DNA of 64,000 bases, from positions 62,001-126,000 of the forward strand of contig CANRKO010000001.1 in assembly GCA_947631235.1 (NCBI GenBank), in the 5' to 3' direction. The notes beneath the pieces were generated by a model, which saw only the letters and a program-made list of their open reading frames with translations, searched no databases and was not told the origin of the DNA. The translations under genes were made by a program, and so were the position numbers. Shown here piece by piece: positions 1-6,985 of the stretch. Within the stretch, counting starts at the first letter, position 1, and the number at the start of each line of letters is the position of its first letter. The stretch comes from an uncultured Clostridia bacterium (GTDB lineage Bacteria > Bacillota > Clostridia > UBA1381).

Positions 1-803
1 CCGTTTTTTACGAGCGCATCCGTGTCGCTGCCATTATGCGGCTTTAAGCGCACGGGCAGGTACAATTCGCCCGCCGAGAACAAAAGCCCCCTGTCCACGT
101 AAGCGTTTACCGATTTAATATACGCGTCAAGGTCGGCGTAGCCGAGAATCGGCACAAACTTATTCCAGTACCCTCTGTCGCCGCCGCGCATCGAGGCATA
201 GCCGTCAAAACCGCTGCCCGAAAGTCCGTCGCCGTCGAGCGACAGGTCGTACACGGGGCTTGCGGCTGTGAGCAGCGTCAAAAGCCAGCTCATGCGCGAC
301 ACCTGTTTAAGCAGCCTGAAATAGAGCGCGTTTTTAAATTCCTTGAAATCAGCCGAGCCGCAGAGCGACCGCAGCAGCTTGTCCGAAAACGAAAAATTGA
401 AATGTATGCCCGAGTAGAGCATGAGCCGCTTGCCGTAACGCTTTTCAAGCTTTACGCGGTACGCGTGTTTAAACTCCTGCTCACCGCGAAAGTCGGCGAT
501 AGGAATGTCGCCGTCCGAATTTATATGCGGCGGGTTCGAGCAAAGCCAGAGGTACTCGCCGGACTTTGTGAGCGTTTCTTTAACATAACCGTCGAGCGCG
601 GCAAACTCTCTCATAAGCTCGTCCACGCTGCCGCACGCGGGAGTTATAAGTTCAAGCTGGTTCTCGCAGAAATCACGGTCAAGTCTTTCATCGCCTATGA
701 ACGGATGGGGCGTTTGCGCGAGAGAACCGTCGGCAGTCACGCGCAGCGTTTCGCGCTCCAGACCGAAATGTCCGTCAAATATATATTTGCTTTTTAAGTC
801 CAA
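1..803 (-). CDS. gshA: Glutamate-cysteine ligase (GshA family), 3' end runs off the window
   Basis: Not in the ORF track because it is open at the window edge. Minus-strand translation from a TTG at 803 (upstream GGGGGC RBS) gives LDLKSKYIFDGHFGLERETLRVTADGSLAQTPHP...DFCENQLELITP...LMLYSGIHFNFSF, typical of gamma-glutamylcysteine ligases. Confidence 0.8.
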   Translation of the reverse strand, partial: MDLKSKYIFDGHFGLERETLRVTADGSLAQTPHPFIGDERLDRDFCENQLELITPACGSVDELMREFAALDGYVKETLTKSGEYLWLCSNPPHINSDGDIPIADFRGEQEFKHAYRVKLEKRYGKRLMLYSGIHFNFSFSDKLLRSLCGSADFKEFKNALYFRLLKQVSRMSWLLTLLTAASPVYDLSLDGDGLSGSGFDGYASMRGGDRGYWNKFVPILGYADLDAYIKSVNAYVDRGLLFSAGELYLPVRLKPHNGSDTDALVKN

Positions 804-913
804 TTTCGGTCGCCCCCTTAATTCCTATACGCTGAATATGAATTATTATACAGTTATTATGCGTATTTGTCAACATATAATTCACTGATTTTGTATACAA
901 TTAAACATTAAGT

Positions 914-970
914 CGGGGACACTAAAATTTTAGTGTCCCCGTTTTAGTGTCCCCAATTTTAGTGTCCCCG
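914..970. repeat. Palindromic repeat cluster: CGGGGACACTAAAA/TTTTAGTGTCCCCG plus two more TTTTAGTGTCCCC copies
   Basis: Perfect 28-bp palindrome at 914-941 followed by TTTTAGTGTCCCC at 942-954 and again ending at 969, directly beyond the ligase stop at 973. Confidence 0.9.
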
Positions 971-972
971 TA

Positions 973-2496
973 TTACAGCTTTTCGACCAAGCCGCGCTTG
1001 ATTTTCTTCGACGACGTTTTCTCAAACTCGCCGTCGCGGTACACGACGCGGTGTATCTGTTTCGCGGCGGGGAGGGTGTCGTTTACGCGGTCAACCTCCG
1101 CTTGTATCTCCGCCTGTATGTCGTCCGACTCGTAATCGGGATTTGCGTAAATCTGCGCCGTTATCACGCCGTCCTTGTCGTACACGACCATTTCCTTTAT
1201 CGGCTCGAACGTCGCGAACATATTTTCAAGCTCCTCCGGCGACACGTTCTCGCCGTTGTCGAGGATTATAAGGTTCTTTTTGCGTCCCGATATGAACACG
1301 TAGCCGTCCTTGACGTAGCCCAAATCGCCCGTCATAAGCCAGCCGTCGTCGGTGAGAGCCTTCGCCGTTTCCTCGGGATTTTTGTAGTAGCCCTTCATAA
1401 TTGACGGACTTCTCGCCCAAATTTCGCCGTCAACGATTTTGACCTCGCAGCCCGCAACAATGCGTCCGACCGATTCGGGGTACGGGCAGTTTTTAACGCC
1501 CGTGCTGATACGCGAGGTCGTCTCCGTCATGCCGTAACCCTGCGCGAGCTCGATACCGAACTCCGCGTAGCCCTTTATGATTTCGGGGCTTAAATACGCG
1601 CCGCCCGCGAACAGAACATCAAAATCCTCACCGAACATCTCTTTGCCTATTGCCTTTTTGTCGGGGTTTTTCTTCGCTTCCTGACGCATTTTGTTGAGTA
1701 TCGACGCGGCAATCATCGGCACAAACGTCGTCTCATGCGGCTTGTACGCCTGCAGATTCTTCGGTATGCGCATGAGCGAATCGTTCACGCACACCGTTCT
1801 GCCGTACCAGAGCGCGGCGAGAATGTCGCAGGTAAAGCAGAATATGTGATGAATGGGCAGTATCGAAAGTCTCTTGTGACCGTGGTAGCCCCTGTCCGGC
1901 TCGCACGTCGCGTTGTCCGCGAAATTCGAGTGAGTGAGCATTACGCCCTTGCTTTGACCGGTCGTGCCGGACGTGAATATAATCGCCGCGAGCATGTCGG
2001 GAGTGATCGCCGTTTTCGGCTCGCGTCCGGCGTACTTTTCGAGTATATCGGAAAGCGGCGTAGTGCCGGGGTAGTCCGAGTGCATATGCACTATTGTCCT
2101 GACCTGCGGACAAAGCTTTTTAAGCTCCTCGGCGCAGTCCTCGCGCTTTTCGTCAATGAATATAACCTCGGAGTCCGAACGGTTGATCTCGTCGGCAAGC
2201 GCGTCAACGCTGTTGCCGACCGCAAGCGGAACGGAAACGCCGCCCGAGAGAGCCGCACCGAACCAGCCGACGATAAACTCGTAGCTTGTCGCGCCGAAAA
2301 TCGCGGAGTGAACCGTTTTGCCGAACATGTCCTCGAACCATGCGGCAACGGCGTTAGCGTCATGCTTGAATTCGTTAAAGCTTTTGTCGATAAATTCCTT
2401 TTTTACGCGCGTCCTGAAAAACGGCTCGTCACCGAAACGCTCCGCCGCCGTGTTCACGAGGTCGCGCAGAGTTTTTATGTTGTCGCGTGAAAACAT
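973..2496 (-). CDS. Class I adenylate-forming enzyme (acyl-CoA synthetase / fatty acyl-AMP ligase type)
   Basis: 507 aa ORF with IIFTSGTTGQSKGVMLTH, GYGMTETT and TGDLGYVKDGYVFISGRKKNLI motifs. Confidence 0.9.
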   Translation of the reverse strand: MFSRDNIKTLRDLVNTAAERFGDEPFFRTRVKKEFIDKSFNEFKHDANAVAAWFEDMFGKTVHSAIFGATSYEFIVGWFGAALSGGVSVPLAVGNSVDALADEINRSDSEVIFIDEKREDCAEELKKLCPQVRTIVHMHSDYPGTTPLSDILEKYAGREPKTAITPDMLAAIIFTSGTTGQSKGVMLTHSNFADNATCEPDRGYHGHKRLSILPIHHIFCFTCDILAALWYGRTVCVNDSLMRIPKNLQAYKPHETTFVPMIAASILNKMRQEAKKNPDKKAIGKEMFGEDFDVLFAGGAYLSPEIIKGYAEFGIELAQGYGMTETTSRISTGVKNCPYPESVGRIVAGCEVKIVDGEIWARSPSIMKGYYKNPEETAKALTDDGWLMTGDLGYVKDGYVFISGRKKNLIILDNGENVSPEELENMFATFEPIKEMVVYDKDGVITAQIYANPDYESDDIQAEIQAEVDRVNDTLPAAKQIHRVVYRDGEFEKTSSKKIKRGLVEKL

Positions 2497-2622
2497 GGTA
2501 TACCTCTTTTCTTGAAAATTATGATTTGACGGCGTAAATGCGGGACGTCGTGGGCGCCGTCCCCTACACCCGTTATTTGTAACCAGTGCGCCGTAGGGGC
2601 TGGCGCCCTCGACAGCCCGTTA

Positions 2623-2738
2623 GCCTCCCTTGTCAAAGGGAGGGGGACCGCCGTAGGCGGTGGAGGGATTCATTGTGAAAATAAAAATGGAATCCCCCAG
2701 TCACGCTCCGCGTGACAGCCCCCTTTGACAAGGGGGCC
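2623..2738. repeat. MITE-like imperfect inverted repeat, copy 1
   Basis: GCCTCCCTTGTCAAAGGGAGGGGGACCGCCGTAGGCGGTGGAGGGATTC...GAATCCCCCAGTCACGCTCCGCGTGACAGCCCCCTTTGACAAGGGGGCC; same architecture as the copy at 5092-5194. Confidence 0.85.
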
Positions 2739-2744
2739 TTCCTT

Positions 2745-2769
2745 GCGGGCGGCCAATGACCGCCCCTAC
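2745..2769. repeat. Short GCGGGCGGCCAATGACCGCCCCTAC palindromic repeat
   Basis: Near-identical 25-mer (one mismatch) at 56994-57018. Confidence 0.75.
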
Positions 2770-2811
2770 GTCTACGCTGTCAATGCGCCCGCAAATTATA
2801 ATTTCATCAAC

Positions 2812-3036
2812 CTACTTCTGATCATTCAAATAATTCACCAATTCCTCGACGGTTTTGCACTTGCCCGCCTCGGACTCATCAATTTCCACGTCGAACTCGT
2901 CCTCGGCGTCGCCGAGCATACACATAAAATCATACGAGTTAAATCCCAAATCCTCCGAGAACCGCGCCGCAGGTACGATTTCGCTCTCGTCAACCTCGAC
3001 GTAATTCATTATAAGTTCTTTTAACTGTTCCAGCAT
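2812..3036 (-). CDS. Acyl/peptidyl carrier protein
   Basis: 74 aa acidic protein with phosphopantetheine-site context EDLGFNSYDFMCML. Confidence 0.88.
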   Translation of the reverse strand: MLEQLKELIMNYVEVDESEIVPAARFSEDLGFNSYDFMCMLGDAEDEFDVEIDESEAGKCKTVEELVNYLNDQK

Positions 3037-3057
3037 TTTTATATCCTCCTTGCATAA

Positions 3058-4467
3058 TTATACCATGTCCATAATTTCCTGCACCGTCGCGTTAGGATTT
3101 TCGATGCTCCTAAACAGCACGCGTCCGAGGTAGTAGTACAGGAACTCAATCTCCTGCGGCGATGCGACGTCGCTTTGGTAACCGAAATGGAAATTGAGAC
3201 CGCCGTCGTTGGGGCGGTGCATAGCCGTGAGGTAGAACGCCTGCGGCTGCTTGCCGCTCGAATACCAGAAATTCTTGTACGGTATGCCCTTAAGGTACGG
3301 CGCGATGCTTTTGAGCGTCGCGGGCTGATACGTGAAACCGACGCTCTCATAGCCGCCGCGCGGCGCGTAGCCGTATATTTCACGCTGATTTTTGTAGAAC
3401 GTCATAGGCCCGTACTCGGAGTGCTTGAACAAATCGTTCTGCGCCTTGTCTATAATGTCGAGCGATTCGAGAACGGTGTTGTCCGGCTCGACGATCGTGC
3501 GCAGCGTCATGCAGTGCATCCTCACGCCGCCGCACTTTTTGGCGAGAACGGTCGAGCGTCTCGCGACAAAATCCTTGATACATATATCCTTTTCGTTATT
3601 GTTGAACTTCGATAAAACGGTGCGCAGACCGTGCAAAAGCAGAACGCTCACGGGGTAGCCGTGTTCCTCGCAGAAGTCAACGAGTTTTTTCGTCGAGTCG
3701 ACCTCCAGAGCGTAAGTAACGGTGCTGCCCGCCGCGTCACGCGAGAGAAGAAGTCCGGCGCGCTGGTTGGGGTTGTTGTTTTCCCTGCGCTGCGTCTGCA
3801 AACGTCCGGGACCGGTGAAGTCGGTGTATATAGGCTCGGGACGGGCAAGCTGCTCCGCCCAGTATTTGTCGTCCGCGTCCTTCTTTTTGCAGCCCGCGAG
3901 GTACTCCATATCCTTCTTGACCGACTCGATATAGGACGTCATCGGCTTGGGGTAGGGGAGGTCGTACATAAGGCTGCAGTATATATCCATAACGTCGCGG
4001 TTAAAGGTGATGATCGACGCGGCGTCCATTGTCGCGTGATGCACGTTCATGTAATAGCCGTTGTAGCCGTCGGGCATTGACACGAGCACGATACGCGAGA
4101 GCGGGCCGCTGAACGTGTCGAACGGCTGACTTGTCCACCCGTCGAGAATGGCGTGCGCCTTTTCCTCGCTCAGATCCGAGAAATCGTAATACTCGAAGTG
4201 CTGATGTTCGTACGGCATGACGTACTGCCAGATCTGACCCGTTTCCGGCTCCTTCCAGAACCTGAGACGCATAGTTTCGCAGCGCGATACGGCGCGGTTC
4301 AGCGCCTCGCGCAGAAGTGACATATTTATATCCATCTGCAGATAACGCCCCGTGCCGAGGTTTACAATCTCCTGCGTCGGACTGAACGACATCGTGTATA
4401 AATGCAGCAGCTCCGCCTCGGTAATGGGGTAGCAGTCGCGTTTTATACCGCCTATAATCTTCTCCAT
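3058..4467 (-). CDS. Stand-alone NRPS condensation-domain family protein
   Basis: 469 aa; HHATMDA corresponds to the HHxxxDG condensation motif, with the N-terminal YPITEAE and LREALNRAVSRCETMRLRF regions typical of C domains. Lies 5' of the carrier protein and ligase on the same strand. Confidence 0.75.
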   Translation of the reverse strand: MEKIIGGIKRDCYPITEAELLHLYTMSFSPTQEIVNLGTGRYLQMDINMSLLREALNRAVSRCETMRLRFWKEPETGQIWQYVMPYEHQHFEYYDFSDLSEEKAHAILDGWTSQPFDTFSGPLSRIVLVSMPDGYNGYYMNVHHATMDAASIITFNRDVMDIYCSLMYDLPYPKPMTSYIESVKKDMEYLAGCKKKDADDKYWAEQLARPEPIYTDFTGPGRLQTQRRENNNPNQRAGLLLSRDAAGSTVTYALEVDSTKKLVDFCEEHGYPVSVLLLHGLRTVLSKFNNNEKDICIKDFVARRSTVLAKKCGGVRMHCMTLRTIVEPDNTVLESLDIIDKAQNDLFKHSEYGPMTFYKNQREIYGYAPRGGYESVGFTYQPATLKSIAPYLKGIPYKNFWYSSGKQPQAFYLTAMHRPNDGGLNFHFGYQSDVASPQEIEFLYYYLGRVLFRSIENPNATVQEIMDMV

Positions 4468-4624
4468 CGGTAAATCCCTCCGTTCTCTTGATCGACGTGT
4501 TTATTTTCAAAATATTTACATATATATACAGTTTATCACCAAACCTCGTTTGTGTCAAGAATTCACGGAGCATATGCAGTTTTTTTCACTTTATAGGACG
4601 GTTTTTTGTTGAAGTGCGCGGGGG

Positions 4625-4653
4625 TTGACATTATTTGACAAAATGATTATAAT
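4625..4653 (+). promoter_or_regulatory. Consensus sigma-A promoter for the small toxin-like ORF
   Basis: TTGACA (4625-4630), 17-bp spacer, TATAAT (4648-4653). Confidence 0.85.
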
Positions 4654-4807
4654 AAATATGTGGAAATCTTTACTGTCAATGTCGACCTTATATCTTCATA
4701 GACAGAGATGGTTTAAAAGGACGGTTGCCTGTCATCCCGCAGGAGCGGAATGGAGGCGTGTATAGAGCTCCTGACGGGAAATATCCCGAAGGGAGGGATT
4801 ACATACT

Positions 4808-4900
4808 TTGTCTGTTATTATTGACGTCTGCACCGTTATCGGTGTGGCAATAGGTATGGTATCGCTGATATTGTATCTTTATGACAGAAAGAAAAAGTGA
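4808..4900 (+). CDS. Small hydrophobic peptide, candidate type I (Fst/Hol_Tox-like) toxin, TTG start
   Basis: 30 aa (M)SVIIDVCTVIGVAIGMVSLILYLYDRKKK: one hydrophobic segment plus a basic tail; RBS GGGAGGG at 4791-4797; hairpin CGGGAAATATCCCG (4775-4788) just upstream of the RBS. Confidence 0.6.
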   Translation: MSVIIDVCTVIGVAIGMVSLILYLYDRKKK

Positions 4901-4930
4901 GCCGTCTGCCCACCAGATTGGCTCACTTTT
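4893..4930. terminator. Bidirectional intrinsic terminator shared by toxin-like mRNA and antisense RNA
   Basis: AAAAGTGAGCC (4893-4903) / GGCTCACTTTT (4920-4930), 11-bp perfect stem with T-runs on both strands; overlaps the toxin-like stop codon. Confidence 0.85.
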
Positions 4931-4983
4931 GAGGATTAGTCCTCATATAGTCTGTTGATTTGTGGCAACCGTCTGGTTTCCAC
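4893..4983 (-). ncRNA. Candidate convergent antisense RNA (antitoxin-like), about 90 nt
   Basis: Starts downstream of the minus-strand promoter at 4990-5018 and ends at the shared terminator, overlapping the 3' end of the toxin-like transcript. Confidence 0.55.
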
Positions 4984-4989
4984 ACTTTT

Positions 4990-5018
4990 ATTATAGCATA
5001 TTTTATTTTAAAATTCAA
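4990..5018 (-). promoter_or_regulatory. Promoter for the antisense RNA
   Basis: Minus strand TTGAAT (5018-5013), 17-bp spacer, TATAAT (4995-4990). Confidence 0.75.
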
Positions 5019-5091
5019 TAGTTTTTGTGAAATTTTTTCACTGCTGAAACGGGCGAACACGGTTCGCCCCTACGACTGTGATTTTATAGTG

Positions 5092-5194
5092 AGCCTCCCC
5101 TACTAGGGGAGGGGGACCGCCGAAGGCGGTGGAAGGGTTTTGTTCAATAAACCCCTCAGTCACACTGCGTGTGACAGCTCCCCTAATAGGGGAG
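5092..5194. repeat. MITE-like imperfect inverted repeat, copy 2
   Basis: GCCTCCCCTACTAGGGGAGGGGGACCGCCGAAGGCGGTGGAAGGGTTT...AAACCCCTCAGTCACACTGCGTGTGACAGCTCCCCTAATAGGGGAGCC. Confidence 0.85.
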
Positions 5195-5298
5195 CCTAAC
5201 CGTAGGGGCGACCCTCGCGGTCGCCCGCGGGCGGCGACTCGCCGCCCCTACGACTTCAATTTTTTTACCTTTAAAATTTACATTTTCTGGAAAATCTG

Positions 5299-5327
5299 TT
5301 GACAAACTGGAAAAATAATGGTATATT
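5299..5327 (+). promoter_or_regulatory. Strong promoter for the long-hairpin transcript
   Basis: TTGACA (5299-5304), 17-bp spacer, TATATT (5322-5327). Confidence 0.8.
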
Positions 5328-5333
5328 ATATAT

Positions 5334-5523
5334 GCTACATATTTCAAATTTAATATATTTTTATTCAACAAATAAATATTGTTTTATTTTTTAATAACAG
5401 TGTTTGTCTTGAAAAAAGCGCAGACTTAACTTACGGCTGTTATTGTAAAATGAACAATGTTTATTGTATTGAATAAAGCTTTAAGATTTGAAATGTGTAG
5501 CAACATTACAGGCTGCGTTTTTT
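5334..5523 (+). ncRNA. Candidate structured RNA: near-continuous hairpin of about 65 bp
   Basis: GCTACATATTTCAAAT...AATAACAG (5334-5400) pairs with CTGTTATT...ATTTGAAATGTGTAGC (5437-5501) with few bulges; the first paired base is 7 nt after the -10 box; T6 run at 5518-5523. Confidence 0.5.
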
Positions 5524-5588
5524 ATTGCGCGGCTTGGAATACAGGCTGCGCATTTTTTGATTTGCGCGAAATGATGGAGGTGTAAGTC

Positions 5589-5726
5589 ATGGACAAATAC
5601 GAGGAAATGTACAAGACGCTGTTCAACAAAATCACGGACGTGATAGAGGAGCTCAAAGAGGTTCAAAAGCAGACCGAGGAAATGTACATAAACGCGGCTG
5701 ACAAAAAGGAAACTCCCGAAGGATAA
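5589..5726 (+). CDS. Conserved-looking 45 aa small protein of unknown function
   Basis: MDKYEEMYKTLFNKITDVIEELKEVQKQTEEMYINAADKKETPEG preceded by GGAGGTG; the stop lies inside a terminator stem. Confidence 0.65.
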   Translation: MDKYEEMYKTLFNKITDVIEELKEVQKQTEEMYINAADKKETPEG

Positions 5727-5742
5727 ACCCTCGGGAGTTTTT
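5710..5742 (+). terminator. Intrinsic terminator, copy 1
   Basis: AAACTCCCGA AGGATAAACCC TCGGGAGTTTTT. Confidence 0.9.
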
Positions 5743-5825
5743 AATTTTAAGCGAAAAAAATGTTGCCGAAAAACAAAAAATGATGTATAATAAAAATATA
5801 TGACGCAGTGAGAGGGGAGAGGCAC

Positions 5826-6935
5826 ATGATAAAAACGATTGCCGCAGCCGGATTGACTATGGCTTTTTCAGCCGTGCTGACTTTCTCTGCATTCTCTGAC
5901 CGCGCGGGCGAAACAAGCGTCAATACAAACGATATTCAACCCACTGAAACCGTAATCGCGGAAACGACGCCGCTGCCCGAAACGGTAACAACTCAATATG
6001 ACGAATATGAACTGTGGGACAGTGACGGTAATCTTGTCGGAAACGATGGTATGCTTGTGCGCAGTGACGGCGAGTACGGCAACGGCACGGAAATGTACAT
6101 AGTCGAACCCGAGCCCGACGTTTTAATGAACAGCGACAGCGGCGCGGAGCAGTACGTTCCGTACTCGGAAATGGACGCCGACCGCACTGTGGGCTGGTAC
6201 GTAAAGCGATGCTCTTACGGTCTCGACGACCTGACGGGGCAGATAGAGACTTACATAAAGGACAAGAACGGCGAGTGGGGCGTTTACGTAAAAAATCTGA
6301 ATACGGGACAAAAGCTTATTTTGAATGACGGACATTATTCGAGCGCGAGTATTATAAAGCTTTTCATTATGGCGGGCGTGTACAACGATATAGCCTACGG
6401 CAGTATTACAAAAAACGCGGAGGTCAATGAACTGCTGTGGGAAATGATAACGGAAAGCGATAATTACGCCGCGAACCGTCTTGTGCAGATTATGGGCGGC
6501 GGCAGCTACAAGCGCGGTTTTGATAGTGAAAACAACAACAGCAAAAGCATGGGCGCGGTGCTTACAAGCCATACGTCTCTGTTTGCGGGCTACGATGATT
6601 ACGTATTCTACGCGCCTAACAGCGTTTCGCCGTATGACTGCGGTATCGCGCTTGAAAAAATGTACCGTCACGAACTTGTTTCATACGAGTACAGCGACGA
6701 AATGCTCAGCCTTTTGAAAAATCAGACACGAAGGTGGAAGATACCGTACCCGCTGCCGGAAGGGACTGTGATTGCCAATAAAACCGGTGAGAACAGCGCC
6801 GTTGACAGCGACGTTGCGATTGTATACTCGCCGGCGTGCGACTATATTCTATGCGTGCTGACGAACCACGCCCCGTCCGGTACGGAAGGCATAAGGAACA
6901 TATCGGCTATGACATACAATTATTTCAATCAGTAA
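5826..6935 (+). CDS. Serine hydrolase, class A beta-lactamase-like fold, secreted
   Basis: SASIIKL (SxxK), ESDNYAAN (SDN) and ANKTGE (KTG) motifs; N-terminal signal-like segment. Start moved to the ATG with RBS (GAGGGGAGAGG). Confidence 0.85.
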   Translation: MIKTIAAAGLTMAFSAVLTFSAFSDRAGETSVNTNDIQPTETVIAETTPLPETVTTQYDEYELWDSDGNLVGNDGMLVRSDGEYGNGTEMYIVEPEPDVLMNSDSGAEQYVPYSEMDADRTVGWYVKRCSYGLDDLTGQIETYIKDKNGEWGVYVKNLNTGQKLILNDGHYSSASIIKLFIMAGVYNDIAYGSITKNAEVNELLWEMITESDNYAANRLVQIMGGGSYKRGFDSENNNSKSMGAVLTSHTSLFAGYDDYVFYAPNSVSPYDCGIALEKMYRHELVSYEYSDEMLSLLKNQTRRWKIPYPLPEGTVIANKTGENSAVDSDVAIVYSPACDYILCVLTNHAPSGTEGIRNISAMTYNYFNQ

Positions 6936-6936
6936 A

Positions 6937-6969
6937 AAACTCCCGAAGGATAAACCCTCGGGAGCTTTT
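6937..6969. terminator. Intrinsic terminator, copy 2 (usable by both flanking genes)
   Basis: Same sequence as 5710-5742 with one difference, including the downstream AATTTTAAGCG. Confidence 0.85.
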
Positions 6970-6985
6970 AATTTTAAGCGGTATA

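Noticed and set aside
402-797. 131-aa plus-strand ORF
   Set aside because: Antisense to the GshA-family reading frame on the minus strand.
5334-5523. Firm call of 6S RNA (ssrS)
   Set aside because: Length and closed ends fit, but the large central bubble that mimics open promoter DNA is not evident; needs a covariance model.
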